Shown here piece by piece: positions 8,798 through 16,100 of a stretch of DNA of 64,000 nt. The DNA comes from Bacillota bacterium (GTDB lineage Bacteria; Bacillota; Desulfotomaculia; Desulfotomaculales; Desulfohalotomaculaceae). A program made the position numbers and the translations under genes. Numbering within the stretch: the stretch's first letter is position 1; each line of letters begins with the position of its first letter. The DNA is taken from NCBI GenBank assembly GCA_009711615.1, contig VENI01000004.1:1-64000 (forward strand). The letters run 5' to 3'. The notes beneath the pieces were generated by a model. That model did not search any database. It worked only from the letters and a program-made list of their open reading frames with translations, and had not been told where the DNA came from.

Positions 8798-9048
8798 AAT
8801 AATCGCCCCTTCCTAGCTAATTTGATTTACTTAGCAATAACCATAACTCATATTGCAAGCCCTCTGTTATATTTTTTATGAGCAACAGAAAAACATCTAA
8901 ATGATACCTAAATAAATTATAGCAAATTAATGAAATATTCTACTAACTGAACAAATTACCTTTAATTTAATACAAATTCAACCTAATTATTTAAGATATT
9001 GGTAAAATGAGCCTCAGGAATCTGGTGGTCCAGTCTCCTCGAAAAGGT

Positions 9049-9125
9049 AATCGCCTGTGTCCGATGTAAAATTAAAAAAACCCCGGATGATGTATCCGGA
9101 ATTCAGAGTATAATAAATAATAATA
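9049..9125 (+). repeat. TGTCCG repeat, copy D
   Basis: TGTCCG at 9058 is followed 35 bases later by TATCCGGAATTCAGAGTA. It has the same layout and orientation as copies B and C, but lacks their upstream flank. Confidence 0.55.
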
Positions 9126-9176
9126 TATCTTTCTTTAGCAATATTAGTGTACTCGGGGTGTGAATAATTTTTACTT

Positions 9177-9207
9177 AAAAGGTCTGTGCTTAAAACACAG
9201 ACCTTTT
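9177..9207. terminator. Bidirectional terminator-like hairpin
   Basis: AAAAGGTCTGTG pairs with CACAGACCTTTT around a 7-base loop, giving A/T tracts on both sides. On the minus strand it could end the transcript of the small gene at 9258-9356. Confidence 0.6.
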
Positions 9208-9257
9208 AAAGGAGGAGGGTTAAACTAAGTATATTTGCTAACTACTTAATTAATAAT

Positions 9258-9356
9258 TTATTTCTTTTCAAGTATAATCATAGCTGCTTGATAAACCTTT
9301 TCTGTTCCATATTCTTCAACTAAGTCTTTTAATTTTTTAATAAGTGCAGGTTTCAT
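9258..9356 (-). CDS. Very small protein (32 aa)
   Basis: A short frame, Met-Lys-Pro-Ala-Leu-Ile then a charged helix ending Leu-Glu-Lys-Lys. TAGGTGA lies about 10 bases upstream of the ATG. The amphipathic pattern and the hairpin just downstream support a real gene, but it is too short to be certain. Confidence 0.4.
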   Translation of the reverse strand: MKPALIKKLKDLVEEYGTEKVYQAAMIILEKK

Positions 9357-9527
9357 AATGAATAATCACCTAACCCCTAACAGAATAAATCCAACATATG
9401 CTACCTGTCCTCATCGGTAGCAACAAATTCTTCACTTATGCAAGAAATGAACTGTATTGCATTATGAGCCTTATTAGTGTTATCCTATCTTCTGCAACTT
9501 CCATAATTTATGCAAATTATCGTTGTA

Positions 9528-9932
9528 TTATTTAATATTCCACATAGAACTTAGAACACTATTATAATCATCATCGGTACAATAACCTAAAACATTTCTC
9601 AGTCTATAGTTTTTACGATTATTCTTATTGTAGATTCCAAGTTTTTGCATAAGAACTCTCAGTTTGTCAATATCTATATCAAAAATATTAGTTAACTCCA
9701 ATAAGGATTTTTGTGGATAATTCTCTTTTATATACTCGATATCAAGAAGAGACCAATCAACACTATCTTTGTATGCTTCAAAACCAAGTATCCTAGCCCT
9801 CTTTTTAACGAAGTGACAAGAAAACTTTTCTCCTCCAAGAAAGGCAACCGTATATGCTGTCTTCCTATGATATTCTTCCCTTATTAATTTATCAATTTTT
9901 TTAATATCATTATCTGTATACCTTGTAATAAT
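9528..9932 (-). CDS. HTH-like protein under c-di-GMP riboswitch, ATT start
   Basis: An open frame of 134 codons that standard start rules miss. It has no ATG, GTG or TTG before an internal Met near residue 95. GTAGGGGGTGAA is followed by ATT codons at 9932 and 9929, and the second has normal spacing (7 bases). The product is basic. Residues about 60-101 read like a SANT/Myb or endonuclease-type helix-turn-helix: Trp-Ser-Leu-Leu-Asp, Ile-Lys-Glu-Asn-Tyr-Pro, then Leu-Met-Gln-Lys-Leu-Gly-Ile. The upstream half (Phe-Val-Lys-Lys-Arg-Ala-Arg-Ile-Leu-Gly) looks like a further helical DNA-contact segment. A c-di-GMP-I riboswitch and terminator lie directly upstream. I infer a DNA-binding regulator; the family is not recognised. 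Confidence 0.6.
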   Translation of the reverse strand: MITRYTDNDIKKIDKLIREEYHRKTAYTVAFLGGEKFSCHFVKKRARILGFEAYKDSVDWSLLDIEYIKENYPQKSLLELTNIFDIDIDKLRVLMQKLGIYNKNNRKNYRLRNVLGYCTDDDYNSVLSSMWNIK

Positions 9933-9949
9933 TTCACCCCCTACAAATA

Positions 9950-10095
9950 TAAAAAGTGCAGCACGGACTGCACTAAATAATCCAATGTATTTACATACAA
10001 AGAATTAGTTATTTGCAGTCTGGCGATCTTCTCCTAATATTGAAAAGACCCATGACTTTGCGTCCCACCATCACAAGTGGTTTGACAATATGTTG
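9950..10095 (-). promoter_or_regulatory. c-di-GMP-I (GEMM-I) riboswitch with terminator
   Basis: Read on the minus strand, CAAACC, a GG-capped hairpin, then GGGACGCAAAGTCATGGGTCT and GCCAGACTGC form the GEMM-I aptamer (about 10014-10092). The downstream hairpin AGTGCAG-TCCGTG-CTGCACT (9955-9974) followed by Ts is an intrinsic terminator. GACTGCA at the aptamer's 3' end is complementary to TGCAGTC in the terminator's 5' arm. The two structures are therefore exclusive, and I infer that ligand favours termination. In this copy the hairpin loop reads TGTGAT, not the usual GAAA. The regulated gene is the HTH-like protein at 9528-9932. Confidence 0.85.
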
Positions 10096-10149
10096 AAATG
10101 ATAAAATATAAATATTTTTTAGAAAAATTAAATATTTTATCTGTTATTG

Positions 10150-10240
10150 TAATTTAATCACCTATAGTGTCTTAAGTCAATTGTATCTATTAATCTTTAG
10201 ACTCACACCCTAATCATTAAGGACCATTGTCCTAAATAGC
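10150..10240 (-). promoter_or_regulatory. Conserved promoter and palindrome upstream of riboswitch 1
   Basis: TTGACT (10180-10175) and TTAAAT (10157-10152), 17 bases apart, give a promoter for the riboswitch unit. An AGGAC-CATT-GTCCT palindrome lies at 10220-10233. The sequence between palindrome and -35 is largely the same as at 16022-16097, before the second riboswitch. Confidence 0.6.
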
Positions 10241-10334
10241 TATCTATTAAACATTAAAAACTAGTAGAGTGCATGTTGTTTCATTCTCCCGCACTCTACT
10301 AGTTTAACTATTACTCAAATAAATCTTTTTTGCA

Positions 10335-11924
10335 TTACTTGCTGATTACAACGGTGTTCCCTATCATTTGAACTTTAGCACCAAGTTCTTGGGCAATAAA
10401 TCTAACCGGAACCATGGTTCTTCCGCCGTTCTTATAAGGTGCTGCATCCATTTTCTTTTGCAAACCATTTCCGGTATAGGTAAACTTATTAATATACATA
10501 GAGATTGCCTTATCATTACTTGATATCTTAACTTCGTTTGGTTCGTTCCACTGAACATCACAGTCTAAAGCTTCAGAAACAAACCTTACCGGTACATATG
10601 TGCGGCCTTGTTTAATAACCGGAAGAATATCAGTCTTTACAAGTTCCCCGTTAACCACTAGGCTCAAACTATCTTGAGGGGTTGGGGCTGGGCTTAGTTG
10701 TGTTTGATTTATTAATTCACTCATATCCATACTGTTATCAGCAGTTAATGTAGGTTTCTTTATTGTCAGGTTCTTGTCAACCTCACTACTGGATGAAGAC
10801 TTAAAACCAATATCAAACCACTGGTCACTGCTAGTGTCTTTACCATAAATACTTGCGATGGTATTTGAGTTTGCAACTTTTCCAGCATAGCTGAAATCAC
10901 AATCTGCTTCAAAATTTAGTTTTGCAGAAGCAACATCAAAATTACCAGTTATGTTATATGTTCCTTTTAAATTATCTTCTTTACCTGCATAGTTACCTGT
11001 TAAAGCTAAGGTGCCTGTTACTTCGGGGGATTCAACATCAATATTAAATTCATAATTATTGGCCCCACCAGGTAATATTGATGCTTCGTAAAGTAAATCC
11101 ATTGTGACAAAATTACTTATCTGATGAATTTCTTCTTTAGTGGGCATTGTTGCTTGCTCCAGCCCATTTATAACTTGCTGTCTCATTTCATCTTCAGAAA
11201 TTTCAGCTTGCATTGTACTGTAAGTGTTCAAACCTAAAATAATATCAGCAAATCTTTCTTTCTCATTCTTTGCTTTATTAACCAGGTTATAAATTACTTC
11301 TTCGATCCCTTGCTGATCAAGTTCTAAAACTACTTTCCCAGATGAAATGCTAAAATATTTATCTGGAATAGTCTCGACCATAAAGATTAACAACTTTTTG
11401 TACTCATCAGGAATTTGCTGCTGTTGATAAACTTTCAATTGATCCCAAATATTTTTAAAGGATTGGTCAGTAATATACAAATACTTAGGGGCATTTTTTA
11501 TAAAATTTGTATCAGTTTCAACATCATTTATACCCAACTCCTTTAATAGGTATAAAATATCTTTGGTCATTATCATTTTATTGTCTACTAGATACAAATC
11601 ACTGGAATTCTTCTTTTCTTTTATGATGGTGTTTAATTGCATCTTTATGATATTATTGGGAACATCTTCTTTTACTAGCAAACTAATTGATGAATTCTCT
11701 AAGTCACCCAACTGTTCTTTAACAACGCCATCAAACTTGGTAACTTCTAGCGTCATATCCCCCCGGGCCTTGTCATAAAAGCCCTCATTAATAGGTAATT
11801 CTAAGTTCTTAATTTTTGCAACAACTAAGTCCTTGGCAGTTGGTTGCATAGCATTGGTGGCAAAGACTATACTCAAACAAAAGATAGTTGTTAGCAGCGT
11901 AATAAACAACGTTTTCCTCTTCAA
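10335..11924 (-). CDS. Secreted protein with C-terminal stalk domains
   Basis: A 529-residue protein with an N-terminal signal peptide (basic start, hydrophobic core, Ala-Thr-Asn-Ala site near residue 25). A long middle region of helices and beta-rich repeats follows. The C-terminus is a copper-amine-oxidase-N-type stalk domain with two copies of Arg-Thr-Tyr/Met-Val-Pro-Val-Arg-Phe. Such domains occur in exported clostridial proteins and are thought to bind the cell wall or serve as spacers. The middle region is not recognised. The TTG start (11924) has AGGGGG 10-13 bases upstream; an ATT directly before it has better spacing, so the exact start is open. Confidence 0.75.
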   Translation of the reverse strand: MKRKTLFITLLTTIFCLSIVFATNAMQPTAKDLVVAKIKNLELPINEGFYDKARGDMTLEVTKFDGVVKEQLGDLENSSISLLVKEDVPNNIIKMQLNTIIKEKKNSSDLYLVDNKMIMTKDILYLLKELGINDVETDTNFIKNAPKYLYITDQSFKNIWDQLKVYQQQQIPDEYKKLLIFMVETIPDKYFSISSGKVVLELDQQGIEEVIYNLVNKAKNEKERFADIILGLNTYSTMQAEISEDEMRQQVINGLEQATMPTKEEIHQISNFVTMDLLYEASILPGGANNYEFNIDVESPEVTGTLALTGNYAGKEDNLKGTYNITGNFDVASAKLNFEADCDFSYAGKVANSNTIASIYGKDTSSDQWFDIGFKSSSSSEVDKNLTIKKPTLTADNSMDMSELINQTQLSPAPTPQDSLSLVVNGELVKTDILPVIKQGRTYVPVRFVSEALDCDVQWNEPNEVKISSNDKAISMYINKFTYTGNGLQKKMDAAPYKNGGRTMVPVRFIAQELGAKVQMIGNTVVISK

Positions 11925-12039
11925 AATCTGTATTCCCCCTTAAAATTATTGGTAGGTTGTTACATCTTCCCTTTTGTGAAACATAATACTAATTTATATT
12001 ATTTTATTTCCCATTACAAGTGGGAGATAGGGGGTTTTA

Positions 12040-12150
12040 CCTAGGAAAAAAGTCCCAACTCCATCTAACCATGCCGTTAAAATAAATAATCATAAGCAAA
12101 GGCCGTTAATGCCAAGGGTTTCGGCCAATGGCTGAAACCTTTTTTATTTA
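12040..12150 (+). promoter_or_regulatory. Leader with strong terminator before nudC
   Basis: GGTTTCGGCC-AAT-GGCTGAAACC (12117-12139) is a 10-bp hairpin followed by seven Ts, about 75 bases upstream of nudC. No plus-strand gene ends before it, so it is either an attenuator for nudC or the end of a short RNA. The preceding bases hold smaller GCC/GGC repeats that could form an alternative fold. I could not match it to a known riboswitch. Confidence 0.5.
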
Positions 12151-12219
12151 GAATAAATGGTTTCCCATAACCGTTTATTAGTGTTAATATAAACTAACAA
12201 GTTTACTTGGACGTAAAGG

Positions 12220-13002
12220 GTGATTAATAACATGCTTTGGTTTTTGTTTTATAACAACAAACTGCTTATAAATAATAATAATGATAATGTCTCTATTCCA
12301 ACCAAAGAAGACTTAACAACTCTAGAAATACAGTTAAAGAGAGAAATTTATATAGGAATGCTAGATAACTCCCCTTGTCTTACAGCGGAGGTTACAAATG
12401 ATTTATTATTGTTGCCTGATAATCTAAGCTATGTTAGCTTAAAAGAATTATTTAATACATTGGAAGATGACATTTTTCAAATGGCTGGACGTGCTTATCA
12501 AATCATAAATTGGGAACGTACACATCAATATTGTGGTAAATGTGGTGCCACCAATGAAAACAAAGGAAATGAACTTGCCAAAGAATGCCCCAGTTGTGGT
12601 GTTATTAGTTTCCCACGTATATCCCCCGCCGTAATAGTAGCAATAATTAAAGAAGATAAGATATTACTAGCCAGAAACATAAATTTTCCAACAAACTTTT
12701 ATAGCGTTATAGCCGGCTTTGTTGAACCTGGTGAAACTTTAGAAGAGTGTGTGCAAAGGGAAGTCAAAGAGGAAGTTGGGGTTGAGGTAAAAAACATAAA
12801 ATACTTCGCTAGCCAGCCTTGGCCTTTTCCAGACTCCCTTATGATTGCTTTCACTGCAGAATATGATAATGGTGAAATTACCGTTGATAATAAAGAGATC
12901 TCCCATGCACACTGGTTTTCATGTTTCAATCTGCCTGCGAATATTCCGGGTGAAAAAACTATTGCTGGAAGCCTTATCCAATGGTTTGTAAAACAAACAT
13001 AG
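12220..13002 (+). CDS. nudC: NAD(H) pyrophosphatase NudC
   Basis: A 260-residue Nudix hydrolase that splits NAD(H) into NMN(H) and AMP; members of this group also remove NAD caps from RNA. The middle has a zinc ribbon, Cys-Gly-Lys-Cys and Cys-Pro-Ser-Cys (residues about 106-126). The Nudix box follows, Gly-Phe-Val-Glu-Pro-Gly-Glu-Thr to Arg-Glu-Val-Lys-Glu-Glu-Val-Gly. The NudC marker Ser-Gln-Pro-Trp-Pro-Phe-Pro-Asp-Ser comes next. The frame opens at GTG 12220, but AAAGGG is only just upstream, so ATG 12232 is an equally likely start. The gene stands alone behind a terminator-bearing leader. Confidence 0.9.
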   Translation: MINNMLWFLFYNNKLLINNNNDNVSIPTKEDLTTLEIQLKREIYIGMLDNSPCLTAEVTNDLLLLPDNLSYVSLKELFNTLEDDIFQMAGRAYQIINWERTHQYCGKCGATNENKGNELAKECPSCGVISFPRISPAVIVAIIKEDKILLARNINFPTNFYSVIAGFVEPGETLEECVQREVKEEVGVEVKNIKYFASQPWPFPDSLMIAFTAEYDNGEITVDNKEISHAHWFSCFNLPANIPGEKTIAGSLIQWFVKQT

Positions 13003-13034
13003 AAGCTTATTAAAATCACTTAATATTTATATAG

Positions 13035-13853
13035 TTATGCTGAATTTACTGTACTCTTTAGTTCTTCAATTTTTGCTTTAACCTCTTGAACTGACGCTGA
13101 TTGTTCTTCTGTTGTAGCTGAAAAATCCATAATTTGCGCTGTTAGTCCATCGGTCGCAGTATTTATATCTTTTAGTATGTTTTCTATCTCCTTTACGGAA
13201 TGATTACTCTTTTCAGCTAATTTTCTTATTTCAGATGCTACTACCCCAAACCCTTTACCAGCTTCTCCAACCCTGGCTGCTTCAATTGCTGCATTTAGTC
13301 CTAGCAGTTTTACTTGTGCTGCTATGTCTTTTATTGCACCAATTACACTTTGTGTTTGGTCTACTTTTTCCCTTGTTTCCTCTGCTGTACGACTTAATTC
13401 GTGACTTGTAGAAGCTTGGCTATTGGCAACCGACGTTATATTCTCCATCACAGAATTGACGTCTTGTACTCTTTGTTCAATATATTTATTCATGTTTTCG
13501 CGCTCTAACATTGATACAATAATTTTTTCCACAAGCTTACAATATACTTTTGATATTTCAGGATTACCAGTTATGCCCACTACACCAATTCTTTCTCCTT
13601 GGTATTCAATTGGGTAGTTAAAGCCTGCCTTTACATCTCCCTCATAGGTTTTGGCTTCTTCTTCTGTAATACCAATTTCATCTACTTCATGAGCCATTAT
13701 ACTGGCAGCTCCTGAATGATAGTTACCTACCCTACTTGGTATTGACGAGGCTATAATTTCCCCTTTATCACCCATAATTGTTACAGTTTCTCCTATTTGA
13801 CTGTGAAATATACCCACTACATCGTTTGCAAATTCTTTGGGTATCGCTGCCAT
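13035..13853 (-). CDS. Soluble methyl-accepting protein with CdaR-like sensor
   Basis: A 272-residue cytoplasmic chemoreceptor. Residues 1-115 resemble the sugar-diacid recognition domain of CdaR (Gly-Glu-Ile-Ile-Ala-Ser, Val-Gly-Asn-Tyr-His, then Gly-Val-Val-Gly-Ile-Thr-Gly). The rest is a short MCP signalling domain with the hairpin tip [10 protein letters not shown]. There is no membrane segment. AAAGGGGGA precedes the ATG. It lies 150 bases downstream of the CZB-type receptor on the same strand and may belong to the same c-di-GMP-controlled unit. Confidence 0.85.
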   Translation of the reverse strand: MAAIPKEFANDVVGIFHSQIGETVTIMGDKGEIIASSIPSRVGNYHSGAASIMAHEVDEIGITEEEAKTYEGDVKAGFNYPIEYQGERIGVVGITGNPEISKVYCKLVEKIIVSMLERENMNKYIEQRVQDVNSVMENITSVANSQASTSHELSRTAEETREKVDQTQSVIGAIKDIAAQVKLLGLNAAIEAARVGEAGKGFGVVASEIRKLAEKSNHSVKEIENILKDINTATDGLTAQIMDFSATTEEQSASVQEVKAKIEELKSTVNSA

Positions 13854-14003
13854 TTAAAATCCCCCTTTTTGTGTATACATAACATTATTTTAACATTATT
13901 CAACTTTATTGTGTATACAACTAAAACAAAAAACTTTCCGTAGTTATATCTGTAATACTTTTAAATGTGGTAATTTAATATTTTCTATCTAGCCAGCTTT
14001 TAG

Positions 14004-15191
14004 TTATTTAATTTTAAACTCTCTGTATAATTTAATAAAAGCTTTTAGAACATCTGCTGAAGCATTCATTAATTTTTGAACATTATCAGAGTTTGCGTTC
14101 TTAGATAAACTTTCAGCATATACGTGTACTCTCTGGTGTGGTTCATCTACTTCTACAAAAGCTTCTACATCACTGTATTTTCTTCTATTTGCCTCATACC
14201 ATTTACCGAAGGCACATTCTGTATAACTTGCTACTCCTAAATCCTTACCAGCTTCTTTCATTGTCTTTCTTAAAAAATTAGCATGATCAGTTAATCTAGC
14301 AGCTAATATACTAATTAGAGATTCACTCTCATCAATCTTTAGTATTGGTGTGACAATATTACATAAGTTATCCGCTTCATTGCTTAATAAGCTACTAATA
14401 TATTCACTGTCTTGGGTTAGCTCTTCAGATAGCTTTGATAAATTTTCCGCCGCTACACTTTGCTGCTGCATCGCACTATTAATATTTGTAACCATCCCTG
14501 CACAATCTTCAATCTGTTTTGTACTACCTTTAATATACTCTGCTACTTTATCTGAATTTGTTAAGTATTGATCAAAAGTGTCTTGCACATTAGAGATGTT
14601 ATTTTTAGTTGTGCTTGATATATCATTCATTTGCTCTGATATATGTTTTACATTACCAACAGCATCTTTTGTTTGACCAGCTAATTTACGTACTTCTTCT
14701 GCCACCACATTGAATCCCTTGCCTGCATCACCGGCTCTAGCCGCCTCAATTGCTGCATTTAATGCTAGTAGATTGGTTTGGTCTGCTATATCGGATACAT
14801 TTTGAGTTATATCATCAATATGTACTACTTGTGAACTAAGTTCGTTCACGTTACTTACCATGTCTTTTAGAACTACCCCAGTTTCTTCTCCAAGTTCTTT
14901 TAACTGATTAAGATTTTTCCCTCCATCTTCTGCCCCGGCGCTTACCTCTTGCATAGAAGCATTAATCTGCTGTACAGATGCTGTAACCTCTTCTGTCATA
15001 GATGCCATTTCTTCACTGGTTGATGTTAAGTCTGATGCTTTTTGATGAATTTCTCGCACCCGTAACATTGCTTGAAAAGAAATCAATTCCGTATGAGCCA
15101 AAGAAAAAGTTGCCACGGCGGAAACAAAATTCGCCCTATCACCTTGGTCATTTTTTATTTCTCTAGGATTGGACTTACTTTTAAAGAACAT
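14004..15191 (-). CDS. Soluble methyl-accepting protein with CZB domain
   Basis: A 395-residue chemoreceptor without membrane segments. The N-terminal two thirds form the coiled-coil MCP signalling domain with [12 protein letters not shown] at the tip. The C-terminal 110 residues are a chemoreceptor zinc-binding domain, with His-Ala-Asn, Cys-Ala-Phe-Gly-Lys-Trp-Tyr and Pro-His-Gln-Arg-Val-His. CZB receptors sense zinc, pH or hypochlorite in other bacteria. The start is ATG 15191 because GGGAGGG lies 7-13 bases upstream; the frame from 15206 would begin before that site. It follows cheX after a long hairpin. Confidence 0.88.
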   Translation of the reverse strand: MFFKSKSNPREIKNDQGDRANFVSAVATFSLAHTELISFQAMLRVREIHQKASDLTSTSEEMASMTEEVTASVQQINASMQEVSAGAEDGGKNLNQLKELGEETGVVLKDMVSNVNELSSQVVHIDDITQNVSDIADQTNLLALNAAIEAARAGDAGKGFNVVAEEVRKLAGQTKDAVGNVKHISEQMNDISSTTKNNISNVQDTFDQYLTNSDKVAEYIKGSTKQIEDCAGMVTNINSAMQQQSVAAENLSKLSEELTQDSEYISSLLSNEADNLCNIVTPILKIDESESLISILAARLTDHANFLRKTMKEAGKDLGVASYTECAFGKWYEANRRKYSDVEAFVEVDEPHQRVHVYAESLSKNANSDNVQKLMNASADVLKAFIKLYREFKIK

Positions 15192-15207
15192 TGTTAACCC
15201 TCCCATT

Positions 15208-15259
15208 AAAGAACGTAACAGATATGTATCAGAAAATATACATATCTATTACGTTCTTT
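15208..15259. repeat. Long intercistronic hairpin between cheX and MCP
   Basis: A 22-bp stem (15208-15229 with 15238-15259) and an 8-base loop. Read as minus-strand RNA, every position pairs, with one G-U. It is followed by AATGG, not by a T run, so it is not a standard terminator. It ends only a few bases before the ribosome site of the MCP gene. Confidence 0.65.
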
Positions 15260-15277
15260 AGTTAGTTTTACAAATAA

Positions 15278-15745
15278 TTATCCGGTAAGAGAAAAGTTAA
15301 TTTCTAAGCTCTGTTTACTTCCATTATCGAAGGGAATAGATATTATTGGTTGCTTCACACTAATATTAATTTGATCTCCTGAATGCAATGTGGTTGGAGG
15401 CGTAATATTTGCTTTTTTTTGTGCTAATTCATCAAGTTTAATCACTGCTCTACCAGACGCCATATTTGAAATTTCCCCTAGTGCAGACAAAGCTAATTCA
15501 TCAATCTCCTGTATTTCCATACCACATATTGTACTGGCTAAATGCAATGCAAAATTTTCTTTATAAACAAAAACAACTTGCCCATTAATATCACCATTAA
15601 AACCAACAATGGAAATTACTGAGTCTGCTACAAATGGCTCCTTCTTTGTGATTACATCTTTCCGTTCTAACTCTATATTGGGAGCCATTTGACTAAGTAT
15701 ATCCTCAATTCCTAATATAAATGAATTAATATAGTTTACATTCAT
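15278..15745 (-). CDS. cheX: CheX-type CheY-P phosphatase
   Basis: A 155-residue protein of the CheC/CheX/FliY family, which removes phosphate from CheY-P in chemotaxis. The active-site pattern E-x-x-N is present in Gly-Glu-Ile-Ser-Asn-Met-Ala-Ser-Gly, about residues 91-99; there is one such site, as in CheX. The first gene after a c-di-GMP-I riboswitch and terminator, it is followed by two chemoreceptor genes on the same strand. The ribosome site GGAGGTGAAC (15780-15771) is 25 bases from the ATG, separated from it by a small hairpin. Confidence 0.85.
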   Translation of the reverse strand: MNVNYINSFILGIEDILSQMAPNIELERKDVITKKEPFVADSVISIVGFNGDINGQVVFVYKENFALHLASTICGMEIQEIDELALSALGEISNMASGRAVIKLDELAQKKANITPPTTLHSGDQINISVKQPIISIPFDNGSKQSLEINFSLTG

Positions 15746-15747
15746 TA

Positions 15748-15780
15748 CGTTGCCTAGTAATGACTAGGCTGTTCACCTCC
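15748..15780 (-). promoter_or_regulatory. Ribosome site separated from cheX start by hairpin
   Basis: Reading toward cheX: GGAGGTGAACA, then GCCTAGT-CATT-ACTAGGC (a 7-bp stem with a 4-base loop, 15769-15752), then AACGTA and the ATG at 15745. With the hairpin folded, the ribosome site sits about 10 bases from the start; unfolded, it is too far. The same bases could instead encode a short GTG-started frame overlapping the cheX start. Confidence 0.6.
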
Positions 15781-15831
15781 GCTCTTTGAACTTTCATAAC
15801 CTAAAACCTTGATATATCACACCCCTAAAAC

Positions 15832-15970
15832 AAAAAAAGTGCAGAAGACTGCACTATAAAGTTTCAATGTTAATTCAACAAAGAATTAGTTAATTGCAGT
15901 CTGGCAATCTCCTCATCAGTGAAGACCCATGACTTTGCGTCCCACCCTTTCGAGTGGTTTGCCCAAGTAC
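15832..15970 (-). promoter_or_regulatory. c-di-GMP-I (GEMM-I) riboswitch with terminator, cheX operon
   Basis: On the minus strand, GGGCAAACC, a hairpin capped by GAAA (CCACTC-GAAA-GGGTGG), GACGCAAAGTC, ATGGGTCT and GCCAGACTGC match the GEMM-I aptamer closely. The hairpin GTGCAG-TCTT-CTGCAC at 15839-15854, followed by seven Ts, is an intrinsic terminator. AGACTGCA in the aptamer can pair with TGCAGTCT in the terminator arm, so bound c-di-GMP should leave the terminator free to form. This makes it a likely off-switch for chemotaxis genes at high c-di-GMP. Confidence 0.92.
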
Positions 15971-16009
15971 TTGAAATAATTAGTATTTAAATGTCATATT
16001 TTATCTTTA

Positions 16010-16100
16010 TTTGTAATTAAACACTTTTCTTGAATATAAGTCAACTGTACCTATTTATCTCTAGACTTACGCTCTAGTTAATAAGGACTATCGTCCTAAT
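16010..16100 (-). promoter_or_regulatory. Conserved promoter and palindrome upstream of riboswitch 2
   Basis: TTGACT (16044-16039) and TTTAAT (16021-16016) are 17 bases apart. An AGGAC-TATC-GTCCT palindrome lies at 16084-16097 and overlaps the dsdA stop codon. The block is clearly related to 10150-10240: the palindrome arms and AAGTCAA are identical, and intervening TAGACT-like words are shared. Confidence 0.6.

Larger units (their letters stand above)
8814..9257. other. Intergenic stretch with repeat and hairpin
   Basis: This stretch is AT-rich. It holds repeat copy D (9049-9125) and a hairpin at 9177-9207, and no gene that I can support. The promoter for the XRE-cupin operon should lie in 8815-8950. 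Confidence 0.4.

Noticed and set aside
9360-9527. Possible small gene on the minus strand before 9258-9356
   Set aside because: Short frames exist, but none has a start with a ribosome site.
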